NCBI GenBank assembly: GCA_963784135.1
Contig: CAWAQG010000004.1
Location: 186,001 to 250,000, forward strand
Length of the DNA: 64,000 nt
Direction: 5' to 3'
From: JADFXI01 sp963784135
GTDB taxonomy: Bacteria > Nitrospirota > Thermodesulfovibrionia > Thermodesulfovibrionales > Dissulfurispiraceae
The translations under genes were made by a program, and so were the position numbers. The notes beneath the pieces were generated by a model. The model had not been told where the DNA came from. It made no database searches and was given only the letters and a program-made list of their open reading frames with translations. Positions within the stretch are counted from its first letter, which is position 1, and each line of letters begins with the position of its first letter. Positions 8,095-16,444 of the stretch are shown piece after piece.

Positions 8095-9057
8095 TCATGG
8101 GAGCAGCACTATTTTACCGCGGGCGCTCGTTTCCATAATCTCGTGGTGTGCGGTGGCGGCGTCCGACAAAGGGAATTCCTTTGCGACTACCGGACGCAGG
8201 GTGTTGTTTTCCAGGCCGGCAGCGAGTGCCGCATGAATACTGAGCAACTGGCGTTCATGGGCGTTCATGATGACCATTCCGAGTACCGTTGCATTGGACC
8301 GCATGGCATAACGCGGATCTATCTCCACTGTGCCGCGGCTGCCGATTATAACAACCCTGCCGCCGAATGCCAAAGCACCCAGGTCCTTGCCGAGGTTCAC
8401 ATTGGCCAACATTTCCAGAATGACATCAACGCCTCTGCCGCCTGTTATTCTGTGTATCTGCTCCATGTGGTCAGGGGCCCTGTGGTCGACGACGTAATGC
8501 GCCCCCTGTTCTGCCGCCAGTGCCCGTCCCTGTTCGGTCCCGCCCGTTCCGATAACGGTCATTCCCGCGTTGCGTGCCATCTGCACCGCGGCGATACCGA
8601 CACCACCGCTTGCGCCGTGGACAAGCACTGTCTCGCCTGCTAATGCATGTGCCCGGAAGAAAAGGGCGTAATACGCTGTAGAATACGGTACACCTACTCC
8701 CGCACCCTGGGAAAACGAAACATGAGCGGGAAGCCGGTGTACCTGAGATTCCATGCAGAGCGCTTTTTCAGCATATGTACCGCTGAAAGACCCGGCAACA
8801 TATACCCGTTCTCCGGCGGATACCCTGGTAACTTTTTCGCCTGTCGATTCGATGACTCCGGATGCGTCCATGCCGGGCGTGTAAGGGAGGTCCGGCTTTA
8901 AAGGGTACTGTCCGGACCTTATATATGTATCAACAGGATTGACCCCGGCAGCATATATCCGTACGACAACCTGTGAGGGACCCGGCGCAGGGTCGGGGAC
9001 CTCCTCTTTGCGCATGACTTCAGGATTTCCAAAAGCGTGGACCCGTATTGCCTTCAT
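8095..9057 (-). CDS. NADPH:quinone oxidoreductase, zeta-crystallin type (MDR superfamily)
   Basis: This 320-residue member of the medium-chain dehydrogenase family begins MKAIRVHAFGNPEVM. It has a GroES-like N-terminal half and a Rossmann half with HGASGGVGIAAVQMARNAGMTVIGTGG at about residues 140-170. Catalytic-zinc ligands are lacking, as in zinc-independent quinone reductases. The start is set at ATG 9057, preceded by AAGGGGGAGAG; an upstream ATG at 9075 lacks a site. A promoter lies at 9089-9117, and an IS element has inserted immediately beyond its -35 box. Confidence 0.9.
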   Translation of the reverse strand: MKAIRVHAFGNPEVMRKEEVPDPAPGPSQVVVRIYAAGVNPVDTYIRSGQYPLKPDLPYTPGMDASGVIESTGEKVTRVSAGERVYVAGSFSGTYAEKALCMESQVHRLPAHVSFSQGAGVGVPYSTAYYALFFRAHALAGETVLVHGASGGVGIAAVQMARNAGMTVIGTGGTEQGRALAAEQGAHYVVDHRAPDHMEQIHRITGGRGVDVILEMLANVNLGKDLGALAFGGRVVIIGSRGTVEIDPRYAMRSNATVLGMVIMNAHERQLLSIHAALAAGLENNTLRPVVAKEFPLSDAATAHHEIMETSARGKIVLLP

Positions 9058-9088
9058 AACTCTCCCCCTTTTCACAATTTGTCATATA

Positions 9089-9117
9089 ATTATACCACTC
9101 CCAAGCTGCAGTGGTAA
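9089..9117 (-). promoter_or_regulatory. Promoter of the quinone oxidoreductase gene
   Basis: On the minus strand TTACCA (9117-9112), a 17-bp spacer and TATAAT (9094-9089) lie 32 bp upstream of the start codon. The -10 is perfect and the -35 matches 4 of 6 positions. The IS target duplication starts at 9117, the outermost base of this -35 box. A short inverted repeat (TACCACT...AGTGGTA) spans the spacer. Confidence 0.65.
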
Positions 9118-9133
9118 GGTGCTCCCATGCGAT
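9117..9133. repeat. Target-site duplication of IS copy 1, left copy
   Basis: The 17-mer AGGTGCTCCCATGCGAT at 9117-9133 recurs at 10501-10517, directly after the right end of the element. The match extends to 18 bp if the first T of the element is counted. Such a long duplication marks a real insertion and fixes the element ends. Confidence 0.9.
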
Positions 9134-9191
9134 TGTGGCGAGCAGATAAACTGTCCGTATCTGTAGCACATAAACTGTCCGGATAAAATAT

Positions 9192-9216
9192 ATGGATAGC
9201 AAGGGGGCTATCCATG
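9192..9216 (+). promoter_or_regulatory. Stem-loop sequestering the transposase start codon
   Basis: ATGGATAG (9192-9199) pairs perfectly with CTATCCAT (9208-9215), leaving CAAGGGGG as the loop. The Shine-Dalgarno AAGGGGG is in the loop, and two bases of the ATG start (9214-9216) are in the stem. All three copies carry it. Such hairpins limit transposase translation from read-through transcripts; that role is inferred here. Confidence 0.7.
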
Positions 9217-10392
9217 AAACGTTCGGCAGTGTTGCAGGAGGTACGGAAGATGAGATTTGAAGAAAGCTATGAGGGTTGGATACGAGGTCGATTAACGCAG
9301 GAAGAAGCAGCAACGCTTCTGGGTGTGTGCGATAGGACATTTAGAAGATATATGTTGAGGTATGAAGATACGGGCCTGGAGGGCCTTATAGATAAGCGTT
9401 TAGGGCAAATATCTCATAAACGTGCGCCTGTTGATGAAGTAGTCGCACTATCGGATCTTTATAGCAATCGCTTTTGTGGTTTCAATGTCAAACATTTTTA
9501 TAGCTGGTACCGGCGTGCTTATCAAGGGACCAGAAGCTACACATGGGTCAAGAACACCCTTCAGGAAAAGGGATTGGTCCCGAAGGCAGCACAGAAAGGT
9601 ACACACAGGAAAAAGCGTACAAGGGCACCTTATACCGGTATGATGCTGCACCAGGATGGTTCCAAACATCAGTGGGTTGAAGGAAAATACTGGGATCTAA
9701 TCGTAACTATGGATGATGCCACGAGTGAACACTACTCGATGTTTTTTGTGCAGGAGGAAGGCACTCAAAGCAGCTTTCAAGGGGTAAAAGAAGTTATTGA
9801 GCAACACGGATTGTTTGCTTCGTTGTATACGGATCGTGGAAGTCACTACTGGCATACACCTGAGGCCGGAGGGAAGGTGGACAAATCAAATCTTACCCAG
9901 TTCGGTCGTGCAATGAGCCAACTTGGAATTAAGATGATTGCTGCGTATTCTCCTGAGGCCAGGGGTCGTTCTGAGCGAGCCTTCGAAACTCATCAAGACC
10001 GCCTCGTCAAGGAGCTTGCAATGGCGGGCATTACTGAGATGAAGCAGGCCAATGATTATCTTGCCAGTACTTATATGCCAGCCCATAATGCCGAGTTCAC
10101 TGTTGTCCCGCAGGAACCACAGAGCGTGTTCGTGACTTGGGCAGGCACTGCCTTGGAAGACATCCTATGCGAACAGTATGACCGCACCGTAGGCAACGAC
10201 AACTGTGTAAAGTTCGATGGGCTAAAACTTCAGATCCCGCCAAATCAATATCGCTGCCACTACGTTAAGGTCGAAGTTCGCGTCCATCGTTATCCGGATG
10301 GTGGCCTTGCTATATTCCATGGACCGAGAAAACTGGCGGTCTTTGACCCTAAAGGAAAGGAGATTGCAAAGTGCTCACATGCAGCGGCATGA
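9214..10392 (+). CDS. ISNCY-family transposase (copy 1)
   Basis: This 392-residue DDE transposase starts with a helix-turn-helix (LTQEEAATLLGVCDRTFRRYML, residues 27-48), followed by a linker. The integrase-like core has likely catalytic residues D148 (LHQDGSKHQW), D207 (LYTDRGSHY) and E254 (GRSERAFETHQDRLVKEL). A C-terminal beta-rich tail includes YHYVKVEV-like text around residue 345. These features fit the ISNCY (ISDol1-type) family, where the QxDGSxHxW and GRxER motifs are usual; IS481 is a more distant alternative. Predicted proteins of the three copies are identical, and all differences seen between the copies are synonymous. Translation is probably restrained by the start-codon hairpin. 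Confidence 0.9.
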   Translation: MKRSAVLQEVRKMRFEESYEGWIRGRLTQEEAATLLGVCDRTFRRYMLRYEDTGLEGLIDKRLGQISHKRAPVDEVVALSDLYSNRFCGFNVKHFYSWYRRAYQGTRSYTWVKNTLQEKGLVPKAAQKGTHRKKRTRAPYTGMMLHQDGSKHQWVEGKYWDLIVTMDDATSEHYSMFFVQEEGTQSSFQGVKEVIEQHGLFASLYTDRGSHYWHTPEAGGKVDKSNLTQFGRAMSQLGIKMIAAYSPEARGRSERAFETHQDRLVKELAMAGITEMKQANDYLASTYMPAHNAEFTVVPQEPQSVFVTWAGTALEDILCEQYDRTVGNDNCVKFDGLKLQIPPNQYRCHYVKVEVRVHRYPDGGLAIFHGPRKLAVFDPKGKEIAKCSHAAA

Positions 10393-10518
10393 GACTCAAT
10401 AAAACTGACATCGGTGGCCTGCCATGTTCCATGCGCAGCCACCCTGCAGAACCGGACAGTTTATTTGCTCTAAAACCGGACAACTCTATTTGTTGACAAC
10501 AGGTGCTCCCATGCGATT

Positions 10519-11055
10519 TCAGGCAAGTTTTTCGTTATGGCGTGACCGATATAAGGCATAAGCCAGATATCCCACAATACCTGCGTTGATGACAAATACA
10601 GTAACTTTGGGCCATGTCGCGCCCCGCATTATTCCGACCAGCTCGACAGGGATGTACATTGCTCCGGTAAGGAGTCCGAACCATTTGGCCCACAGCCTCT
10701 GATGCCATAGACCATACGCTTCCACGAAGCGTACCACCGAGTAGAGAAGCGCCGAGAAAGCCATTGCCCAAAGATAGCGATCTGTCAAGTGCTGGGCCGC
10801 ATCGATGAAAATCAGGGGGTAATGTCTGGCCGGATTCAAGTGGAAGTGCCGAACGAGCTGTTCTGCAGCCGAGAGAAGGTCCTTATGAATGCACGCCAGT
10901 AAGCCAAAACCGACAAACAATACAAGTAACCCTTTTGCCGCTTCAAATAGGGCAACGACTCTAAGGCCATCGTTTGAATGATTTTTTCCCTTATGTCTTT
11001 TTGTCGCTTTCAAATTATCTGAAGAATTATACACTACTGTCTTACGTCTTATCAC
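10519..11055 (-). CDS. DUF2127 membrane protein
   Basis: This 178-residue protein has four predicted hydrophobic segments: a first one at about residues 35-55, LWAMAFSALLYSVVRFVEAYGLWHQRLWAKWF, a central helix, and a C-terminal VTVFVINAGIVGYLAYALY. The pattern LRVVALFEAAKGLLVLFVGFGLL at the N-side and YSVVRFVEAYGLWHQR.WAKW are characteristic of DUF2127. Function is unknown. The start is uncertain: the frame opens with GTG at 11055 inside a 7-bp inverted repeat (CTTACGT...ACGTAAG, 11041-11060), which could instead be an operator, and a TTG start further in is possible. IS copy 1 lies just beyond its 3' end. Confidence 0.75.
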   Translation of the reverse strand: MIRRKTVVYNSSDNLKATKRHKGKNHSNDGLRVVALFEAAKGLLVLFVGFGLLACIHKDLLSAAEQLVRHFHLNPARHYPLIFIDAAQHLTDRYLWAMAFSALLYSVVRFVEAYGLWHQRLWAKWFGLLTGAMYIPVELVGIMRGATWPKVTVFVINAGIVGYLAYALYRSRHNEKLA

Positions 11056-11080
11056 GTAAGCCTAAAGGAAGTTAATGAGC

Positions 11081-11107
11081 AAAAAAGGCCGCACCGTTGA
11101 GCGCGGC
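11081..11107 (-). terminator. Intrinsic terminator downstream of the TonB receptor locus
   Basis: On the minus strand GCCGCGC pairs with GTGCGGC around a short loop, followed by a T-run (A-run 11081-11086 on plus). It sits in the 224-bp gap between the receptor stop and the DUF2127 gene. No gene was recognised in the rest of that gap. Confidence 0.6.
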
Positions 11108-11279
11108 ATGTTGTGCCCCGTAACTCAGGCAAGCATTTTGACGGCTGCACCCTGCTCCTCATTAGTTTGAGTCTATGAGCGCCGTATTGCAGCACCACAA
11201 AAAACTGATGATATCTCCACGGCCTGTCCTGAAAAGACAAACCTGTGTCAGAAGAACAGGCAGGGACGTTTTTCTCTTC

Positions 11280-13377
11280 CTAAAGTTTCCACGTCAGCTT
11301 TCCAAATATGTTTCTCTGTAACTGGATGAGGTCTGTTCCGTACCACACATCTGAAAACTCAGGGTGTTGTTTTTCAAAGAGGTTTTGCACACCTATGTCA
11401 ATCCGCAGTTTTGGCACCGGCCTGTATCCGACCTGAAAATTTAAGTCAGTATGTCCACTTACACCGAGGCTCTTCAATGCGCTTTCTGAGTGGGGCTCGA
11501 TATCCAACTCCAGGGTCCGTGAAATATCCATCTGAGAGCGTATCATTAACTGCGTCAACGGGCTCGCATTTTGGGCAAGGAAAGACTGGGTGTCAGTGCT
11601 GCTGGTATAGGGGGTCAGATTTATGAAAAGCCAACTGAAAGACGGCTTAATCCGCCACCAGGCAAAGGGCTGGTAAACAGCGGCTATTTCAGTACCGTAG
11701 CTTCTGCCCTTCATCTGGTTCTCCGCAAGTAATGGTAAAACATAATAATTGCCCTGAGCATAAGGAGTGCCCTGCTCCCACGTCCCAAGCTTGTCGTAGT
11801 CATTGTAAAAGGTGGCTATGTCCAATGAGAGAAAACGCCATGGAATGAACCTGTACCCGACTTCGTAGGCAGTCAGTTTTTCAGACTTAAAAGCGCTGGA
11901 ACCCATCGTTTCCTCTACATACGCCGGTGAGTTCGGGTACAGGGCTCCGGCTGGCGCTCCACCAACGACGGACCTGAGGTGCTCCTCACCATTCGACGGC
12001 ATTCTGTCGGCCCTTGACACCGACATCCATAGCGTATGATTCTCATGTGGCTTGAAGAGGAGCCGCACGTTGGGCTGAACTTCCCAGGGGGTAGTATAAT
12101 CATTGTGCTCAAGCTTTATTCCGGCAATCAGCCACAGTTTGTTTGTCAGCAGGGTTATGTCATCCTGAAAAAACAGGCTGTACTGGTTGGCGTCCGTATT
12201 ATTCGGAACAGAATAGAGACCAAAAGTCGGGGTCATAAGGTTTTTAACGAAACGCAGGTCCGCTCCCCAAACTATGTCGTTAATGTCATAGAGGCGTATA
12301 TTATGCTGAAAGTCGAAATCGTAAATGTCCCAGCCAAGTTTTGATGTTATTTCCGGGTCGCTGCCGGTATCCTGGGTGTATATCCTGTCCCTGTTGTAGT
12401 ATGCCTGCAATTTAATACTGGAAGTCGGCGAGAAATCATGCTCAATGCTTCCCATAATGATAGCGATCGGAAAAATGTGAATCTTTTGTGAAATTGACAC
12501 CTGCCAAATTACCCTGCTGCAGTTCGGCCTCTACATCAGGTAACGACAAAAAAGCCTCGTCAATGCCGCCTGAAAACGTCATACGGGTGGCATCAGATAT
12601 CTTTGTATCCAATCTGAAGCCGCCGGATGGAGCATAGGGCTGAACATAATATTCCAGTCCAGCCGTCCCTCCGAATTCCCGGTACTTGGCAAAGGTCCGG
12701 AAATAGGTGTCTTCTCCAATTTTTCCGCCGTAGCGGACCGTACCGTCATACGCATTTACCGAACTTACTGTGCCGCCCACAAGCAAGCCCTGTGCATCAG
12801 CGGAGTTTTTGGTGATGATATTAATTACGCCGTTTACTGCGTTGGCTCCCCAAAGCGTTGCGCCAGGACCGCGTATGACTTCTATACGCTCTATGTCCTC
12901 CATCGGCATATCTATGGTATGCCAGTAGACGCCGGAGAATAAAGGATTATATACTGACCTTCCGTCAACGAGGACAAGCAGTTTGTTAGAGAACGAGCTA
13001 TTAAAGCCCCTGGCTGATACCGCCCACGTTACGGCATCCACCCGTGCTACCTGCAGTCCGGGAACCATGCGCAACAAATCGGGAATTGTGGTTGCCGACG
13101 AGCGGCGAATGTCGTCCTGCGTAATCACAAAAATGGCTGCAGCCGCATCAGCTACTTTGACAGGTTTTTTGTTGGCGGTTACGACTTCGACATTCATCAG
13201 GTCTTCAATGCTCATACTTAAGAGACTTTCAATCGTTGGGGCAGCATCTTCTTCGTCGGCGGCAAAGCAATAATCTGTCTCGGGATTCAGAAAGAATGGC
13301 AGCAAAAAGGCAAGAATAAGAAGATAATTGCAAAAATTCCTTTTGAGGTGTTCTTCCATTATTCTGAACATCGTCAC
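11280..13377 (-). pseudogene. TonB-dependent outer-membrane receptor, single-base frameshift
   Basis: The N-terminal part (13377-12442, 311 aa) has a signal peptide and a plug domain (TIPDLLRMVPGLQVARVDAVTWAVSARGFN... IERIEVIRGPGATLWGANAVNGVINIITK). The C-terminal part (about 12500-11280) is the beta-barrel, ending in KLTWKL. The frames join if one base is removed from the run CCC at 12451-12453 (GGG on the coding strand): the upstream frame reads DRYHYGKH-stop, while the corrected frame reads DRYHYGSIEHDF. The receptor would import a siderophore, cobalamin or similar ligand. Either it is a recent pseudogene or phase variant, or the extra base is a sequencing error. No TonB/ExbBD genes are nearby. 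Confidence 0.88.
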
Positions 13378-13511
13378 CTGCTATATTGATTTAGAAGTTT
13401 AGTGATATGAATGTAAACTAAAAACAAAATAATTTCAACTCGGGGGTCGAATTGCATTAATTATGGCAGTACGTTTCTTAGCGGATGCGGATTCGTCATA
13501 ATACCTTTATT

Positions 13512-13695
13512 ATTACAGGATAGTTCAAAACGTTGTATTATCTATAGCAGAATTCCTGGGGGGACTCCTGTGTGATGATTCCTCGGCTTTACAGGGCATC
13601 TCCATTACTGCTAAGATAACTAAGCAAATCAAACTGCTGTACCCGGAAAAAAGCTACATCAATAGCGGGCCCCGGAATACACCGGGGCTTTTTTT
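13512..13695 (+). promoter_or_regulatory. Putative leader RNA with terminator ahead of the RhlE gene
   Basis: The 346-bp gap 13378-13723 contains a possible promoter (ATTACA 13512-13517, 18-bp spacer, TATTAT 13536-13541). About 120 nt of untranslated sequence follows, with several short pairings such as CCTGT...ACAGG. It ends in a strong GC hairpin with a T7 tail (13669-13695), which stops just 28 bp before the helicase ATG. It may be an attenuator-type leader or a separate small RNA. It matched no riboswitch consensus that I could recall. Confidence 0.5.
13669..13695 (+). terminator. Intrinsic terminator immediately upstream of rhlE
   Basis: GCCCCGG (13669-13675) pairs with CCGGGGC (13682-13688) around AATACA, followed by seven T residues. 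It lies between the putative leader promoter and the helicase start, so full-length transcription would need read-through or antitermination. Confidence 0.85.
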
Positions 13696-13723
13696 AACCC
13701 GAACGCAGAAAAAAAAGGAGTTT

Positions 13724-15001
13724 ATGGAATTTAACAAATTTAATCTTCACCCGCATGTTGAGGCAGGAGTCACGGCTGCGGGCTACAGCTCGTCAACGCC
13801 TATCCAGGCGCAGGCAATTCCTCTGGTAATGCAGGGGCGCGATGTAATGGGCCTGGCCCAGACAGGCACCGGCAAGACCGCTGCCTTTGTGCTTCCTATA
13901 CTGCACCGTCTGATGCAGGGGGAGCGCCGGCATGTCCGTGCTCTCATCATCGCACCAACCCGCGAACTGGCGGAACAGATCAATGAGGCAATCGGCGTCC
14001 TGGGAAAGCGGACAGGTCTGCGCAGTGTGACCGTCTATGGCGGTGTGAGCTTCAATCCTCAGGTGTCCAACCTAAGACGCGGCGCAGAGATTGTTGTGGC
14101 ATGCCCCGGGCGTCTCCTTGACCACATAGGCCAGGGTACTATCAACCTCTCCCGCCTGGAAGTGCTTGTTCTCGACGAGGCCGACCATATGTTCGACATG
14201 GGTTTTCTTCCCGACATCAGGAGAATTTTGAAGCACCTGACTGCGCGGCGGCAGACCCTTCTCTTTTCGGCAACGATGCCCGAAGATATCCGGAAGCTTG
14301 CAGGCGACATTCTAAATGAGCCGGTCACGGTCCGGGTAGGCGATACTGCAGCGGCGGAAACCGTCAGCCACGCGCTCTACCCCGTCCCCCAGCATTTGAA
14401 AACGTCACTGCTCCTCGAACTTTTGCGCCGTACCGACACCAAGTCTGTGCTCATTTTCACCCGCACCAAGCACCGTGCAAAACGCCTCGGTGAACAACTG
14501 GTCAAAACCGGCTATCGTGCTGCATCGCTCCAGGGGAATCTGTCACAGGCGAGAAGGCAGGAAGCAATGAAAGGTTTCCGTAACGGTACATTCCAGATAC
14601 TGGTGGCGACCGATATAGCCGCCCGCGGAATCGATGTGACCCAGGTCTCCCACGTTGTCAATTACGATATTCCAGGCACACCCGATGCTTACATCCATCG
14701 TATTGGGCGGACCGGTCGTGCTGCCTGCAACGGCGATGCCTACACTTTGGTGGCTGGTGATGACACTGATATGGTGCAAGCAATAGAGCGGATTCTCGGC
14801 GGTCCGGTCGAACGCCGCACTTTGGACGGCTTTGATTACGGCGTGGCCGCGCCCCGGAAGGACGGCGAGTTCAGCCGCCCGGCACGCCAACCCGTACCAT
14901 CTCGCAAGCCTGCCGTGGCAGGAAAGAATGCCGGATTCAAGAGTTATTCCTTCCGTCCGAAAAACAGCCCTGCGAAAAAGGCCGCCGCAAAGCATTGGTA
15001 G
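13724..15001 (+). CDS. rhlE: DEAD-box RNA helicase, RhlE type
   Basis: This 425-residue ATP-dependent RNA helicase has the Q-motif region STPIQAQAIP, motif I AQTGTGKT, Ia PTRELAEQ, II DEAD (VLDEADHMFDMGF), III SAT, V ARGID and VI HRIGRTGR, all intact. The C-terminal tail (residues 370-425) is basic and Ser/Pro/Ala-rich, as in RhlE proteins. These helicases remodel rRNA and mRNA, often in cold or stress. AAAAAAGGAG precedes the ATG. Regulation by the upstream terminator is likely, and a strong terminator follows at 15041-15079. Confidence 0.95.
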   Translation: MEFNKFNLHPHVEAGVTAAGYSSSTPIQAQAIPLVMQGRDVMGLAQTGTGKTAAFVLPILHRLMQGERRHVRALIIAPTRELAEQINEAIGVLGKRTGLRSVTVYGGVSFNPQVSNLRRGAEIVVACPGRLLDHIGQGTINLSRLEVLVLDEADHMFDMGFLPDIRRILKHLTARRQTLLFSATMPEDIRKLAGDILNEPVTVRVGDTAAAETVSHALYPVPQHLKTSLLLELLRRTDTKSVLIFTRTKHRAKRLGEQLVKTGYRAASLQGNLSQARRQEAMKGFRNGTFQILVATDIAARGIDVTQVSHVVNYDIPGTPDAYIHRIGRTGRAACNGDAYTLVAGDDTDMVQAIERILGGPVERRTLDGFDYGVAAPRKDGEFSRPARQPVPSRKPAVAGKNAGFKSYSFRPKNSPAKKAAAKHW

Positions 15002-15040
15002 AGTGCCGGTAAGCAGCGTCAGATAGATATTCAGGGGTCT

Positions 15041-15079
15041 GCAATTAAGGACATGCCATGTTCTTAATTGCATTTTTTT
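15041..15079 (+). terminator. Intrinsic terminator after rhlE
   Basis: A long stem (GCAATTAAG...CTTAATTGC, 14 bp with one mismatch) with a three-base loop is followed by a run of T at 15073-15079. Confidence 0.9.
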
Positions 15080-15144
15080 GATTATGAGAGAGCTGTGTTA
15101 TACTTTATTCAAGATGCTCTAAAATTCTTTTTATAGGAGGCGCT

Positions 15145-15600
15145 ATGGCTTTGCAAAGAGTAAGTGCGGAGAAACGGGCTGTGCTCGACAGAGAATTGAT
15201 CAAATTGCTCAGGAAATGGGTAAGCATTGAGGATCAGACGATCAGGAGTTGTGCGTCAATCCTTAAAAAGGCGAAAAATCCTATCATTGGGACTTTGACC
15301 GGTGCGATCAGTAACGATTCAGAAAAACACAAAACAATTCTTCAGCTGGTAATTGACGGGATGACCAAAAATGGTTTTGTGCTTTCCCCGGATGATCTTG
15401 CAGGGGTAGCTTCTCTGTTAAACAAGCATATCGCCCTTGAGCAGAAATCTATCGAAACCGCCACGAAGGCGCTTGAGTTAAGTCATGACCCCATAATCAC
15501 ACAGATGCTGAAACTTATACTGGAAGACGAGAAGAAACACAAGAAAATGGCCTCTCAAATGAATGACTTTAAATTCATGATTACGGCAAAAGTCACATAA
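15145..15600 (+). CDS. Ferritin-like diiron four-helix protein
   Basis: This 151-residue all-helical protein has the spaced ligands of the ferritin/rubrerythrin superfamily: Glu in helix 1 (SIEDQTIRSC), ExxH in helix 2 (NDSEKHKTIL), Glu in helix 3 (ALEQKSIETA) and ExxH-like ligands in helix 4 (LEDEKKHKKM). It therefore probably binds two iron atoms and may handle peroxide or store iron, but the specific reaction cannot be told. TAGGAGGCG precedes the ATG. It is monocistronic between the helicase terminator and a heptad hairpin element. Confidence 0.8.
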   Translation: MALQRVSAEKRAVLDRELIKLLRKWVSIEDQTIRSCASILKKAKNPIIGTLTGAISNDSEKHKTILQLVIDGMTKNGFVLSPDDLAGVASLLNKHIALEQKSIETATKALELSHDPIITQMLKLILEDEKKHKKMASQMNDFKFMITAKVT

Positions 15601-15610
15601 GGAATCGGTG

Positions 15611-15668
15611 GTGGGTCAGGGGTCACAGGCCGTCTCTGTTTCGTTGACCCTTGACCTTTGCCCCTTGC
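15611..15668. repeat. Heptad hairpin element H3 (between ferritin-like gene and hpnG)
   Basis: The left arm (15611-15629) has GGGTCAG/GGGTCAC units. The right arm (15643-15668) has TTGACCC, TTGACCT and TTGCCCC units, again of period 7. The right arm directly abuts the hpnG stop codon at 15669. The two flanking genes converge here, so it could serve as a bidirectional terminator-like hairpin. Confidence 0.75.
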
Positions 15669-16424
15669 TTATAAAATCCGTATCAGTTCTTCTGCCGCCC
15701 GGCATAGTTTTCGTGAAGCCAGCCATGAATTTTTTCCCATTCTGAGGCTGGAAGGGATAAGTGCCGGATTGCCCAAAATTATTCTCAGGGCACGCAAAAG
15801 ACTATAATTGCCGTTTGCATCGGTCACACCGAAAAGCTCCTGTGGTATCTCCTCATGGATCCTGTCGGTAACCGCCCGGACCGCAAAGAACGGCAGCCCT
15901 TCAAGCAGCGAGAGCTTCGCTAATGAAAACGTTTCCATGTCGCATACCGGGTAGGGCAACCCCTGCAGCAATTCCTTTTGAACTTCAGTTTTGTTCAACC
16001 TGTTCCTAAGCGTCAAAATGCTCCCCTCATGTACCATATAAGCGCACGTCATCCTTCTCATAACATCCTTTGCGCCCGGCACCGCCAGGTAATTCTGACG
16101 TCCGTGGGCAGGGGTTGCTTCCACGACGTCAGGATACAGCAGAACGCTTGAGGCTGCGATAAGGTCTCCGATGCAGGCCCCGTTATATAAAGCTCCGCCG
16201 AAGCCGGCAGAGATGATGTAATCAGGACGGTGTTTCTCGTTTACATAATTCCATGCAGCTTCCGAGTTAGTGGTACCCATCCCGCTCAGGACTATAATAA
16301 TTTCTTTGGAAGCGGCGCGGGCAGACCATATGATAAATGGAGAATTTCTGATTCTTTCTGCACTGAGATGTTTTATTATGTACTTCAGTTCCTGGGGAAA
16401 CGCTGAAAAAAGTGCCACTTTCAT
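15669..16424 (-). CDS. hpnG: Adenosylhopane nucleosidase (phosphorylase family)
   Basis: This 251-residue enzyme belongs to the purine/uridine phosphorylase superfamily. Signatures include VLSGMGTTNSEAAWN, DYIISAGFGGALYNGACIGDLIAAS and PVCDMETFSLAKLSLLEGLPFFAVRAVTDR with the ribose-binding Glu (DMET). In hopanoid pathways HpnG removes adenine from adenosylhopane. Assignment rests on the family plus the neighbouring divergent hpnI; a methylthioadenosine or futalosine hydrolase is the alternative. Its start codon lies only 20 bp from that of hpnI, so each promoter must lie inside or very near the other gene's 5' end. TATACT 13 bp before this ATG could give a very short leader. Confidence 0.8.
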   Translation of the reverse strand: MKVALFSAFPQELKYIIKHLSAERIRNSPFIIWSARAASKEIIIVLSGMGTTNSEAAWNYVNEKHRPDYIISAGFGGALYNGACIGDLIAASSVLLYPDVVEATPAHGRQNYLAVPGAKDVMRRMTCAYMVHEGSILTLRNRLNKTEVQKELLQGLPYPVCDMETFSLAKLSLLEGLPFFAVRAVTDRIHEEIPQELFGVTDANGNYSLLRALRIILGNPALIPSSLRMGKNSWLASRKLCRAAEELIRIL

Positions 16425-16444
16425 GATATGCTTTCAAGTATACC

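Larger units (their letters stand above)
9134..10500 (+). mobile_element. ISNCY-like insertion sequence, copy 1 (1,367 bp)
   Basis: The element begins TGTGGCGAGC and ends GTTGACAAC. Its termini are imperfect inverted repeats of about 49 bp. Each end holds two spaced copies of a core motif: ATAAACTGTCCG twice on the left, and an exact inner plus a degenerate outer copy on the right. It has a single transposase gene and is flanked by a 17-18 bp target duplication. Two further copies lie at 18653-20019 and 20037-21403 in the same orientation. Copy 2 differs from it at one position noticed by eye, copy 3 at four. Confidence 0.92.

Noticed and set aside
11052..11240. Minus-strand ORF of 62 codons between the TonB receptor and the DUF2127 gene
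   Set aside because: It covers an intrinsic terminator, has no ribosome site and no recognisable pattern.
14543..15073. Minus-strand ORF of 176 codons over the 3' half of rhlE
   Set aside because: Antisense to helicase motifs V and VI; composition is that of a shadow frame.
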